This document shows positions 1-10,150 of a DNA stretch of 64,000 nucleotides, piece after piece (the stretch's first letter is position 1; the number at the start of each line of letters is the position of its first letter). The stretch lies in contig CAUYLG010041567.1 of the NCBI GenBank assembly GCA_963573385.1, positions 1 through 64,000 on the forward strand. Reading direction: 5' to 3'. This stretch comes from Cacajao melanocephalus. Taxonomy: Eukaryota; Chordata; Mammalia; Primates; Pitheciidae. The notes under the pieces are model-generated. The model was not told the DNA's origin, made no database searches, and saw only the letters and a list, made by a program, of their open reading frames with translations. The position numbers were made by a program, and so were the translations under genes.

Positions 1-712
1 ACCTTTTTTCAAGGTTCTTAGTTTCTTTACATTGGGCTAGAACATGTTCTTTTAGCTCAGAAAAGTTTCTTATTATCCACCTTCTGAAGCCTAATTCTGT
101 TAATGGATCGCACTTGTTCTCCATCAGGCCTTGTTCCCTTGTTGATGAGGAACTATAATCCCCTGTAGAAGGACAGGCATTCTGATTTTGAGTATTCTCA
201 GCCCTTTTATGCTGGTTTCTTCCCATCATTGTAAGTTTATCCACCTGTCATTTGTAGTTGCCAACTTTCAAATTGGGTCTCTGAGTGGATGTCCAACTTG
301 TTGATTCCCAGTGCCGAAATCTGAACAACCTACTGTGCCGACTAAAACAGCGGCATTAAGATTCGTGGTGCTTTTCTGTCCGGGAATCTCCGATCTGGCT
401 TCCCTCTTGAATCCCTTTTTCAATCAGGTAAATAGGCGATTCTGCCTTCCCAGAGCTCCAAACGTCAACCAAAAGGGGACTCAGTCCCGTTCACTCTGCA
501 CCGAGAACCGCCACTCCAGGGTGCCAGCAAAACCGCCACTCTGGCTACAAGAGTCGCGCTGGTGACCCGTGGGGCTCCTCCACTGGGAATATCCTAGTCC
601 GTGGGCAACAAAAATTCATCTGTAAGTGTGGCGTCCTCTTGTTCTATGCGCTTTCTCTGGGAGCTGCAATCCTGAGCTGCTACTAGTCAGCCATCTTGGA
701 TCTCTCTCATAA
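1..712 (-). mobile_element. L1 5' UTR (5' end of a minus-strand LINE-1; body outside the window)
   Basis: Read on the minus strand, the right edge begins with the typical L1 5' start: a purine-rich lead, then the YY1-like AAGATGGC core (plus-strand gccatcttgg at 690-699), then a segment ending in cagctcccag. The rest is the GC-rich L1 5' UTR running left and off the window edge. It is not the youngest L1PA type, because it is diverged and has the gactagtagcagctc variant. L1 5' UTRs of this class contain a sense Pol II promoter and an antisense promoter firing outward, here rightward. Plus-strand donor-like sites lie at 426-432 (CAG|GTAAAT) and near 623 (CT|GTAAGTG). The 84-codon plus ORF here is not a gene. 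Confidence 0.8.
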
Positions 713-870
713 CCTGGGACTTTATCGTGGCTCCACTACTTACTCCCTTAGTAAAATGCATTTACTTACTCGAGCCTCAGATTCTTCTCTGAAAAATGGG
801 GCTTTTAAATCCTCCCAGCTGAGGTATTGGGAGAATCAGTTGAAACAGTCTCTCTGAAAACTTTGGTGCT
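713..870 (+). mobile_element. MIR SINE fragment
   Basis: Carries the MIR middle: a 'ctacttact...' segment, then 'gagcctcagattcttctctgaaaaatggg', the diverged form of the family's cctcagtttcctcatctgtaaaatggg core. It directly abuts the L1 5' end. Confidence 0.6.
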
Positions 871-1070
871 ATGCACAGGAAATATATGGGCCAGGGATTA
901 CTTTCTCTCTATTTTTCCACCCCTCCCACTTGCCCCACACTCTGAGCATTTGAAGGGAGAAGACCTTGTCTTGTTCCTGAGACACTCCTCCTACCTCATG
1001 CCTGGCCCAAGGCCTGACATACAACAGGTGCCCAGAAATGTTTTCTGAATTGAATCAAGGAAAGGAGAGT
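871..1070 (+). mobile_element. Probable L2/MIR 3'-end relic
   Basis: The stretch 'gcctggcccaaggcctgacatacaacaggtgcccag' followed by tgttttctgaattgaat resembles the conserved shared L2/MIR 3' end (cctggcacatagtaggtgctcaataaat...). It is too diverged to assign firmly. Confidence 0.4.
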
Positions 1071-1169
1071 ATGTTGGGAAACAAGCAGTACCCTGGTCAG
1101 GGCATTTGGACCTGGGATAGGGACAGGACTCTCCCTTATAGTCCCAAACACACCTTTCCATCAAATCAA

Positions 1170-1345
1170 CAAACTTTGGCTTTCAAGTATTACAGACCTG
1201 GGTTCGAATCCTGGCCTGCTCCAAGGCCTGGCACAAATGATCTCAGGTATACATGCCTTAGCTCCTCATCTGCAAAGGCCCTGGAACAAACTCCAGCTCA
1301 CAGGGGTGCTGACACACAGTAGGTGCTCAGGAAATGGCACCCAGC
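1170..1345 (+). mobile_element. MIR SINE
   Basis: Contains the tRNA-derived B-box-like gggttcgaatcctggc at about 1200-1215, the clcatctgcaaag-type core, and a tail acacacagtaggtgctcagg. The B box is inherited from the SINE head and does not mark a tRNA gene. Confidence 0.7.
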
Positions 1346-1845
1346 CCATATTCTTCCTCCCCTTCCTCCTTTCCACCTTCCCTTTCTTCCATGTGAGAGA
1401 TGTCTCCAAGGAAACAGGAGGAATTATTTTAAGAAAAGAGCCGAGGACTCGGGTGGGAGTGGATGGTGGCTCGGGCATCTGGGAGGCAGAGGCAGGCTGC
1501 ACTGGCCTTTCAAGGATACAGTGCGACCAAGGTGCCTTCTCATCTCAGACAGCACCAGGCAGGGCCTATGACAAATCTCTACTGAGGGGCAGAGGAAAAA
1601 TGCTCCTAGCACCACAGGATAGGGATAGAGAAATGGACCCCACTCTGCATTTGCCTCACTTGGTGGCCTTGCAAAGTCCCAGCCCTCCAGCCTTGTGGCC
1701 TGGGGGTGGGTGGGAGGTGCTACTGCAGCGGAGGTGGGCAGGGAGAAGGTGGATTGGGGCTGGTGAGTTGTGGACTTAGAAGAGTATACGCGAAGGTCTC
1801 AGGGTGGTTCTGAGTTGGGCAGAAATTAATTAACTAATTAATTCA
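1346..1845. other. No recognised feature
   Basis: Single-copy-looking DNA with mixed GC. ORFs on both strands overlap each other and have no recognisable protein. An AT-rich run of taat/attcattc tetranucleotides begins at 1826. Confidence 0.5.
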
Positions 1846-1866
1846 CTCATTAATTCATTCATTCAA
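1826..1866. repeat. Low-complexity AATT/ATTC tract
   Basis: Short imperfect run of ttaattaac, taattaatt and attcattcattc motifs. Confidence 0.8.
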
Positions 1867-2040
1867 CTCATATCTACTGAACTGAACACCTGCCTTCTCT
1901 CTGCCAGCCAATGAGCACACCTCATTTCACGTTTTCCTCAGAATATCCTTGTTGTGGGATTTTTGCCCCCATTGTGCAGATGAGAAAACCGAGGCTCTGA
2001 GAGGCCAAATGAATCACCCAAGTCCACAAAGTCAAAGATT
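1867..2040 (-). mobile_element. MIR SINE, antisense
   Basis: Includes 'cccccattgtgcagatgagaaaaccgaggctctgagagg' followed by a 'caaatgaatcacccaagt' stretch, the reverse complement of the MIR core. Confidence 0.65.
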
Positions 2041-2045
2041 CAAGC

Positions 2046-2203
2046 AGGGCACGGTAGCATGCACCTATAATCCTAGCTACTGGGGAGGCTGAGGTGGGAG
2101 GATCACTTGAGCCCAGGAGTTTGGGGCTGCCTTGAGCCACGATCGTGCCATTGCACTCCAGCCTGGACTACAGAGCTAGACCCCATCTCCAAAAAAAAAA
2201 AAA
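2046..2203 (+). mobile_element. Truncated Alu
   Basis: Starts at a gcagggcacggtagcatgc segment, runs through 'ggaggctgaggtgggaggatcacttgagcccagg' and 'gcactccagcctgg', and ends in an A-tail (2192-2203). Internally deleted or monomer-like and diverged (AluJ/FLAM type). Confidence 0.85.
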
Positions 2204-2239
2204 GTCAAGTTCTTTCCCAGTCTTGTCCTCATTTTCTAT

Positions 2240-2700
2240 AGATCACTATCACCTTCAATGGAAAGTCCTGACTCCTTGAGAGAGCCTCATGGTCATGATG
2301 ATCCAGCCCCTGCCGACCTTTCTGGCTTCACCTTTGAGCTCTTGAGTCTTCAGTCTCAGTGAGCTGCCAAAGGTGGCTCGGATGTGCCCCAGCCTGGCCT
2401 CCAGGTCTCTGAGCACGTCCTTATGCTGCAATGTCCGCTCTGTCTTCCCCTTGCTCTTCAGGCTAAGTCCTGCACAGCTCAGGGGTCACCTCTTCCTGGA
2501 ACCTTTCCCACCCTCTCCCAAGGCTCAGTCAGTACCCTCAGGAGTGGTGGGTTTTCTTGTGTCTCCTCTGTGGACAGCAAGCCCCTTGAGGCCCATGACA
2601 TTCCTCATGGAACTCTGCATCCCTAGTACCCAGCAGGGGCTGGACCTGGGTGGGTATCAGTGGACATCAAGTGAGTGAGTGAATGAATAAATGAATGAGA
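2240..2700 (+). mobile_element. L2 LINE 3' end
   Basis: Shows, in order, the conserved L2 3' blocks: a ggtcacctcttcctgg-type segment, 'ctcctctgtggacagcaagccccttgagg', 'catccctagtacccagcagggg', and the terminal gaatgaataaatgaatgag. The two ORFs of 80-101 codons are read-through of this relic. Confidence 0.75.
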
Positions 2701-2734
2701 TGAGGAACAATGTGGAATTGCTACTCCTAGCCTT

Positions 2735-3035
2735 AGTCATTTTGTTCTCCAAACATTTTTCAGGCACCTCCTCCATGCCAGGCCTGATGCCAGCCCCAGG
2801 GAAGAGGATAATTCAGCCTTGCAATTCGCTCTGTAGTTCACAAAGTGCTTCCATTATAAGAGTCACAGCCACCCTGCAAAGTACGTGTTTGTATTGGTTT
2901 GGGCTGTGTCCATTTTATGAATGTGGAAACTGAGACCCAGTGAGGTTGGGTAACTTGCCCAGTCACTGCCAGTGTGTGGCAGAGCCAAAATACGAATCTA
3001 GGCCTGCTCACTCCAGAGCCCACACTCCCTCCACA
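2735..3035 (-). mobile_element. MIR SINE, antisense
   Basis: Reverse-strand MIR: 'caggcacctcctccatgccaggcctgatgcc', 'ccattttatgaatgtggaaactgagaccc', then the 'taacttgcccagtcactgcc' and 'gagccaaaatacgaatct' blocks. Confidence 0.75.
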
Positions 3036-3200
3036 CTGGGAAAACAAAGCAAAACAGAGCAAAGGAACACATGGCACTTCAAAATTTATTTTGGAACAAA
3101 TTTGGACAGTACAGAAAATTTGGAAAATACGCAAAAGGAGAAGGGAGGTAGTTCTGCATAGTTCCCCTCCCCTGGGATACATGTCATTAAGTGTCATTAA

Positions 3201-3592
<392 letters not shown>

Positions 3593-4200
3593 CGAGGTCT
3601 CAAATACCACAATTTGATATGAATTTAATATGGCCTGAACCCCAAGGAGCTACTTCCAGTCTTGTGGGAGAGGTGGAAGTAATGGGTATACCTAAGTGTG
3701 GGTTCCCCCTAAGTGGACCCTGAGACAGGCACTAGAGTGCAGATAGATTATTTGGGAGGTGATCCTGATCTGCAGGAGGAAGACAGAGAAGGAGGGAAAG
3801 TCAGTCAGATGTGTATTTGCAAGCAGGGCACCGCTGTGGGCCAATGGAGCTCCATCCTGCTGGGGACCTTCTGAAGAACAGTGGAAAGCATGCCTGATAC
3901 TGTCTCCCTGAAGGTTTGGAGGCTTAGGCATATCTTCCGTGACTTTCTTCTCCAAGGGACTGAAGGTTCTGCTGGGGGCCTTACTCTCCTGTATTTCCAA
4001 GCTATCCTGTGCTTGGATGGGACAAGTTCCTGCAGCTTCAGAAAATGCCATCAGACAGAAAAGTGGAGAGACCTGGTGGGTGCTTGCAGAAGACCAGGGT
4101 TCAGGAGCTGTCCACCAAGGCTGCGGCAGAACGCAAGGCAGGCGCCAACAGCATTTGCTTTGAGACATGGTGTGGCTTTGTCATCATAAAGTATTTTGGG
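3593..4200. other. Unassigned old repeat-like DNA
   Basis: No clear family recognised. Overlapping ORFs of 69-158 codons occur on both strands, but none shows a domain or plausible splice signals. The texture is that of a decayed LTR or DNA-transposon relic. Confidence 0.35.
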
Positions 4201-4620
4201 AGTGTAAAACCAGGAATGAGACATAGAAGTCAGGGATGATTTCCCCAGAGTAGGTGACATATGAGTTGAATTTTGAAAGGTGACTACTCAATGGGAGAGG
4301 AGGCATTTCAGGTAAAGGCCGAGGTGTGAAACAGCTTGTTGTCTTCAGGAGAAACTGCAGAGCTTGTACCTGAGTCATGGGGTTTGGCCAAGATTGAGTT
4401 AGGAGCAGATGTGAAAGCCAATTGGTGATGGGCTTTGAATACCAGGCTCAGGAGGTCAAACTTTATCCTCAGGTACTAGGGAGCCAAGGTAGGCTTCTGA
4501 GCAGGGGAGGGGCACAGTCAGATCCATGTTATAGAAAGATCTCTCTGGGGCTGGTGTGGAGGATAGATTGGGAAGGGGCAGACTGGAGCCAGAGCCCTGG
4601 GAGGAGACTCCCTGCATGGG
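4200..4620 (-). mobile_element. L2 LINE, antisense
   Basis: Antisense L2 3' blocks: 'gagttgaattttgaaaggtgac', 'ggcatttcaggtaaaggccgaggtgtgaaacagc', 'gggctttgaataccaggctcagg', then a 'ctctctggggctggtgtgg' segment. Confidence 0.65.
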
Positions 4621-4924
4621 TCCTGGGCCCAAGACAGACTGTGGGGGTCCTCCCTTCCTATTTCTTTGAGGGGCTGGCCCTGCCTGACATGTGCTTGATG
4701 AGCCCAGAGAACAGCACTGGAGTGGGTTTTCCCCTCATCCATCTTGACCAATCTGGACCTTATCTGGTTTGGTACAAGCTCAATGTCATCATTAGCTGGG
4801 TATGGTCATTATCCGGATTAATCATTATTAAATTACAGAACTGGCTTATATTCCTCTCTCTCTCCATCTCTGTGGCCCTCTCCATCTCTTTTTGTGTCTT
4901 TGTTTCTATGAGTTTCTCTCTTTC
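4621..4924. other. Unique DNA with CT-rich end
   Basis: No gene. 4850-4930 is a ctctctccatctctg/tttctctctttc pyrimidine-rich run. The 169-codon ORF ending here has no recognised protein similarity and spans the L2 boundary. Confidence 0.5.
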
Positions 4925-5382
4925 TTTTTAAAAATATCAGATACACACAAGTGAGTGGAACTGAGTCCTTGGTTCATGACATGCCCTCAGCATTGGCACA
5001 TCAAGTCCTACAATGTTTATAATATAAGATAGTATAAAACATAATATAATATATGCACCTTGAACCACTACTCACCCCAGGAACTAGAACAGAATCAATA
5101 TCTGACGTCACCTCTGTGCTGCACACCCTTCCCATCCCCCTGCTGTCTGCTGGAGGTCACTAAGATTCTGAATTTTGAGTTTATCCTCTCCTAGTTTCCT
5201 TGTTTTTAGTGTTATTACAAGTATGCATACCTACTTAACATGTAGTTTGTTTTTACTTGTTTATTAATTTTATGTTAAAGTGTTGTCTTTTCTTTTTAGC
5301 TCAATGCTGTCAATGAGAATGTGTCCATGTTGTTGTATGTAATCATGATTTGTTTGTTTTGAAGGCTGTATGTGACTATACC

Positions 5383-5422
<40 letters not shown>

Positions 5423-5515
5423 TTCATTCTCCTGTCAATTGACAATCAGGTTGTCTTCTGGTCTTCTGCTGTTGCAAACAATGCTGTGTGGCTATTCCTG
5501 TGCATAAATCCTAAA
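4925..5515 (-). mobile_element. L1M/HAL1-type LINE 3' region, antisense (left part)
   Basis: Typical antisense old-L1 3' text: 'gttgtatgtaatcatgatttg', an expanded (TTTA)n, 'ttgcaaacaatgctgtgtggctattcctgtgc'. It resumes at 5990 after a nested insertion. Confidence 0.65.
5385..5425. repeat. (TTTA)n microsatellite
   Basis: About ten tandem ttta units inside the antisense L1. Confidence 0.95.
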
Positions 5516-5989
<474 letters not shown>

Positions 5990-6310
5990 CAAGTGTACTT
6001 GTACATGGGTTTCTCCTGGGCTTGCACATCAGGAGTAGAAGTGCTGGGTCACAGCAGGTGGCCCAGATCACTCTCCTGGCAGCGGCTTCAGAGCTGCCAC
6101 TGAGCTGCAGCTTCTCCAGCTCTTGGTATTGTCCCGTGTTCTCATTGTTGCCAGTCGACTGGGCTTGCAGTGGCATCTCATCATGGTCTTGACTTACATT
6201 TCCCCCATGACTAAGGAGGTCAGGCACCTCCTCGTTTGTTTACTGGCCATATGTTTCCCCTTCTGTGAAACGCCTGTTCCTGTTTTTTGCTCTTTTCTTT
6301 TAGACTCACT
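5990..6310 (-). mobile_element. L1M LINE 3' region, antisense (right part)
   Basis: Continues the L1 text after the insertion: 'tgtacatgggtttctcctggg', 'gtagaagtgctgggtcacagcagg', 'ctcatcatggtcttgacttacatttccccc', 'tgtttactggccatatg'. Confidence 0.65.
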
Positions 6311-6425
6311 TAACTCAACTCTGCATTTGCATACGCTGTTCTTTCCATCAGAAACGCCTTCCCCCTTCACTGCCCTGTGTCAGTTCTTCTAGGAAGCCCT
6401 CCCTGACTGCTGCTCAGGTTGTGAG
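6311..6425 (+). mobile_element. L2 LINE fragment
   Basis: 'gctgttctttccatcagaaacgccttccccc' and a 'ttctaggaagccctccctgac' block match the L2 3' end. Confidence 0.6.
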
Positions 6426-6799
6426 CCTCCTCAGCCTCACAGGCAGGAAAACTAGGTGTTATTGTCTGTTCATCTTCTGCAGACTCTTCCTCACTGGAGA
6501 GACTGCAAACCTATATGTCTTGGTCTGTACAGACCTAAAAATTTTTTTCACTTTAGTTGCCACAATTTTAAGGAATTTTCTGAAGTTTTACATTTCAGAA
6601 AGTCTTAACTGCTAGTTTCTCTTGCAAAAATAAGATATGGCTCCACTGTCTCCTTCCCTAGATGGCAAAATCAGCTGGTGCTGAGTAGGGGCTGCCCCTC
6701 TGGGACCATGGGTTCCAGTCTCCACAACTCCGGGCTCATGACTTGTTTAAACAACCTGTCTGGGCCCTGTGGGCACTTAGGTTTGTGACTCTTGAGTAA
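6426..6799. other. No recognised feature
   Basis: Moderately AT-rich unique DNA. Nothing beyond a possible eroded MIR near 6700-6790. Confidence 0.5.
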
Positions 6800-7020
6800 G
6801 TATGCCCAATGTATATGCTTCTAAATCTTGCCTTTCCTATTCTACTCCCCATAACTCTGTCCCTGTTTCCACTCAGGCCCTTGCATCTCTCCTCTGTGCC
6901 ATCAAACTAGCCTCCCTTACCTTCCTTTCTCTAGTCTTCCCTCTTCCAGTCCACTGCCATGTCACACTCCTGCTCAAGAACCAGCAATGGCTCCCCATTG
7001 CCTTCCCAGGCACCACCTGA
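6800..7020 (+). mobile_element. L2-like LINE fragment
   Basis: 'cactcaggcccttgcatctctcctctgtgcc' and the downstream 'catgtcacactcctgctcaagaaccagcaatggctcccc' are L2-type text. The 72-codon ORF here is relic coding. Confidence 0.5.
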
Positions 7021-7029
7021 CTTTCTAAA

Positions 7030-7665
7030 AAACAAAAAAGTATTACAATAGGAATACTTTACATCCACAAAAAAATCTAGAGAAAAGCATGACAAACACC
7101 CACGTGCCACCACCTGGCTTAAGAAATAAGCCATCACAAGTATATTTAAAGCCCTTATTAAAACATTCGCTTCCCTCTCTCCCTCACGGTCACTACTCTC
7201 TTGAATTTGCTATCACTCCCATGCATGCTTTTACACTTATATTTCATATGTATGTGTCGTTAAACAATATATGGTATTGTGTTGTGTGTTTTCAAACTTT
7301 TTATATCTGGCATAAAATTATGTTTTCCATCTGCAACTTGCTTTTTCCATCCAACAATATATATTTTTATTTTAAAGATTGTATTGAAGTATAACATTCA
7401 TACAAAGAACACACAAATCATAAGTGTACAACCCTGGGTTTTCACAAACTGCATCAACAGTGTGTTTTTAAGATTCATCCTCACGATGCATAAGCCTGCA
7501 TTTACCTATTTTGAGGATTGTGGAGCAGAGACGGTTTTCCACTGTCTGAATGCGTTGCTATTTGTCCAGTTTCCAGATGATGGATATTTAGGCTGTGTCC
7601 AGCCTACTCTTACAAATGATGCTGCTATGAGCATCCTTGTGCAAGCCTCCCAGGCCCTCATACAA
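7030..7665 (-). mobile_element. L1ME/HAL1-type LINE, antisense
   Basis: Antisense old-L1 3' text: 'catgacaaacacccacgtgccacc', 'attgtattgaagtataacattcatac', 'gtgtacaaccctgggttttcacaaactg', 'caaatgatgctgctatgagcatccttg'. The ORFs of 101 and 132 codons are read-through. Confidence 0.7.
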
Positions 7666-7669
7666 GGTG

Positions 7670-7985
7670 TTCTCTAGGGCAAAGCCTGGTCATCTTCAAC
7701 CTGATCATATATATACTGCCAGGTTGCTGCCCAGCCCCTGGCTCTCGCTGGCTCACAGCTCATTCCCCAATATCTTCCCACTGCTCCAGGGAGCCCACTC
7801 TCCTCCCTGCTGACACCCTGCCCAAACATGTCACCTCTTTGCCTGCGGCATACGAGTGTTAAACTTACCTCTCTATCCCAGCTTTACAGAAGCCCCACCT
7901 CTTCCATGAAGCCCTCTTGGGCAGCCCTGAGCCTCAGGGTGTCATCTCCTTTGAGTGATTGCCTCTCACCTCAGTTGTTAGAACC
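7670..7985 (+). mobile_element. L2 LINE
   Basis: 'cagaagccccacctcttccatgaagccctc' and 'tgattgcctctcacctcagttg' are in L2 order. The left part is degraded. Confidence 0.5.
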
Positions 7986-8320
7986 AGAGAAGATGGAGAC
8001 AAACCCAGACCAGACACGTGGGGGAGGGGAATATGTTCTGGAGAAAAGAAACATGGGTAGACTAGTAGGGAGTGTGAGAAGCTGGGGTATGAAACAGATT
8101 GCTCTGGGCCTTGATGGATGAGTAGGAGTTTGTCAGGTAGAGAGGTAGGAAGGCATGGTAGGCACAGGGAAAGGCAGAGGGTGGGCACTGGAACAGCAGT
8201 CATCACTGGGTTGGGGATGTGAGCAGGGTGGGAAGGTGGTGGAGGGGACTGGAACAGGGCTGTGAGGAGGCTTGCAGGCCACCCTTTCACGCCATTCTGA
8301 CCCTTCTGCATTCAGCAGGC
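7986..8320. other. Unique/eroded L2-like DNA
   Basis: G-rich plus strand ('ggtagagaggtaggaaggcatgg') suggests an antisense L2 relic at 8030-8220. Otherwise nothing supported. Confidence 0.35.
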
Positions 8321-8339
8321 ATTATCTGGAGATGGCTGT

Positions 8340-8560
8340 GTGTGGGAGCCAGGGAAGGCAAGCACATTCCTTTGACACCTACTGAATGCCAGGCACCGGC
8401 AAAGAGCTCATACCTATTATCTCTTTGGTTTCTCACCCAAGTTGGGGATAGAGAGTTGTGGTGTTCCCATTTTACAGGTGGAGGAATGGGGCCAAGAGAC
8501 GAGCAGTCTTTTGTCTGTAGCCACAGCACCAGGAGAGGTAGGGCCAGTAGGCAGTTCAGG
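8340..8560 (-). mobile_element. MIR SINE, antisense
   Basis: 'gacacctactgaatgccaggcaccgg', 'ctcatacctattatctctttgg', 'ttcccattttacaggtggaggaatggggcc'. This is the last old repeat before the CpG island. Confidence 0.75.
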
Positions 8561-8979
8561 TCCATCCTATTCCAGAGACTGCTTTTAACCCCAGTTCAGC
8601 CAGTGGCGAGAAGGCCCCTGGGAGAGGGCTCTGCGGAAGCAGGTCACCAGGAGGGGGCACCCATTCCCAGAAGTAGAAGCCCCAAGTTCTCGGAGGTGGG
8701 GTGGTTTTTGACTCGTTCAGTGTGACCGGGGCCAGTCTCGTTCTCTCTGGGCCTCAGTTTCCCTCCTCCACGGGGCGGCGATGGTCTACACGGGTTCCTG
8801 CCGGCCAGCCCCATAGCCTGGGGTTCCAGGCTCCTGTGCCACCATGGCCCACGCTGTGTGACCTTGTTCCAGTAGCCTGCCCTCTCTGGACCGCCGGCCC
8901 CGGATTTCCAAGCGCTCTTCCGGCTCGCGACAGAGCGTCGCCTGCTGCGGAGACCCTCCCCCTCCCCCAGGGTTGCGGG

Positions 8980-9001
8980 GGGGCGGCGCTGGTGGGGGCG
9001 G
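8980..9001 (+). promoter_or_regulatory. Pair of GC boxes (SP/KLF sites)
   Basis: Two GGGGCGG cores at 8980-8986 and 8995-9001, 15 bp apart, upstream of the inferred first exon. Confidence 0.6.
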
Positions 9002-9115
9002 AGAGCTAGGAACGGCGCGGCCCCCCACTCAAGGCCCTCCCCAGCCCTGCGCCTGTGGTCCGATCCGCGCCTGGTTTTGGGCGCAGCCGCACGGCCCCCT
9101 CCCCCGCGCGCCTCT

Positions 9116-9140
9116 CCCCGCCCCCCGCCCCCTCCCCGCC
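9116..9140 (-). promoter_or_regulatory. Clustered GC boxes, minus orientation
   Basis: Overlapping CCGCCCC cores at 9118-9124 and 9125-9131 in a C-rich run, just upstream of or inside exon 1. Typical SP1-dependent initiation region. Confidence 0.55.
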
Positions 9141-9149
9141 GCTCTCGGG

Positions 9150-9351
9150 GAGCCGGGGCCGCGCGGCTCCTCCTCCCGCAGCCGCATCTGGGGCGCCGCG
9201 CCGGCCGGAGGAGAGACATGGGGCGCCCGCGGGCCGGGGCCGGTGCCGGGGCCGGGGCCTAGGCGTGCGGACCTGCGAGCAGACCCGAGCGGCAGCTGCG
9301 GCGCAGCGGAGCGGCCGAGTGGGCCGTAGGCGGCCGAGGCGCCGGGCGCAG
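9150..9351 (+). other. Putative non-coding first exon (5' UTR) of an unidentified gene
   Basis: The densest CpG segment ends in gggcgcag|gtgaggg, a good 5' splice site with GT at 9352-9353. No ATG upstream of the donor opens a plausible protein, so the exon is most likely 5' UTR. The left end is a guess: initiation could fall anywhere from about 9050 to 9250. The donor is the only strong one in the core of the island. If it is used, everything to the right end of the window is at least 54.6 kb of first intron. I do not recognise the gene. Matching transcripts or CAGE tags would settle start and identity. Confidence 0.55.
9218..9262 (+). CDS. Upstream ORF in the putative 5' UTR
   Basis: ATG in gagacATGg (G at +4, purine A two bases before the ATG but not at -3) opens 14 codons, MGRPRAGAGAGAGA, then TAG. 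It lies wholly inside the putative first exon, so it would be a self-contained uORF that could lower translation of the main ORF in later exons. The Gly/Ala repeat follows from the ggggcc-type GC repeat and need not be functional as peptide. Confidence 0.3.
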   Translation: MGRPRAGAGAGAGA

Positions 9352-9360
9352 GTGAGGGCG
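9352..9360 (+). other. 5' splice site of exon 1
   Basis: CAG|GTGAGGG. Matches the U1 consensus at -3 to +5. Confidence 0.6.
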
Positions 9361-10150
9361 CGGGGGTGGCGCGCGGCAGCTCCCACCTCCTTCCCGGGCC
9401 GGCGCGCTCCGTCCCTCGACTAGACCCCCGATCCGGTCTCCTCCCTGACAGACCTCCCAGAACCGAGGGGAGGTGCTGGCGCAGAAAAAGCCCTCTCCCC
9501 TGCCAGTTCTGGTCCTCCTAGCCCGGGTTCGAGGGGCCGGCTGTGCGGCTGGGAAGCGCCTTCTCCGGGTGGGATCGCCCGATCCACGTCTCCTCGGACC
9601 CTCAAATCAGGGGCGGCGGCAACCGGGCCCGGAACTCCTGTTCAGGGCCGGACCCCCATTCTGGCTCTTTTTCCTGCGGACTCCGTGGCACCCCATATCA
9701 AGCGGCTGCCAAAGCTGGGAAGCCCCCTCCTCAGGCCCGGCCCCCAATCTGCAAGGCGGCCTGGGGGTCAGGCGGACCCCTCCCGTGCCCGGCCAACCTT
9801 GGCGCTTGGGAGAGCGGGGCTATGCCGGCCGGGGCATTCCTCCATTCAACCCAGCTGCCTCGGATCCTGCCTCGGTAGCCCCGGGAGCCGCTGGCTCCCC
9901 CTTCCCGAGCTCTTTCCCGGACCTGACATCTGGGGAGGGGGCGGGGGCAGCACCCCCCTCCCGCTGCATAGCGCCCCCTTCCTGTTTGCGTGCCTGGGAG
10001 GGGCTGGGCTGACCCGGGCACCTGGGCTGGAGGGGGCACTCACATGGCTACCGGAGGCCCCCACGTGTGGCGCCGCGCGGAGACAGGGGTTCGTGTTTGG
10101 AACTGGTGGCGGATGAACCAGGTGGCCGCGGGGACCAGCTGGGTCCAGAT

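Larger units (their letters stand above)
8760..10150. promoter_or_regulatory. CpG island promoter
   Basis: CpG-rich from about 8770, densest at 8880-9420, and tapering to about 10130. It is the only such stretch in the window and carries no interspersed repeats, as expected of an active germline-unmethylated promoter. GC boxes are present and there is no TATA box near exon 1, which suggests dispersed initiation. A CACGTG E-box is at 10062-10067. Multiple overlapping Arg/Pro/Ala-rich ORFs on both strands are composition artefacts. Bidirectional transcription is possible, but no divergent exon is identified. Confidence 0.9.

Noticed and set aside
1200..1215. tRNA-like B box (gggttcgaatcc)
   Set aside because: It belongs to a MIR SINE head. 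No A box at proper spacing, no cloverleaf. The same holds for other MIR copies, such as near 60540.
3692..4168. 158-codon minus ORF as a gene
   Set aside because: No domain, no promoter or splice context, and located in decayed repeat-like DNA.
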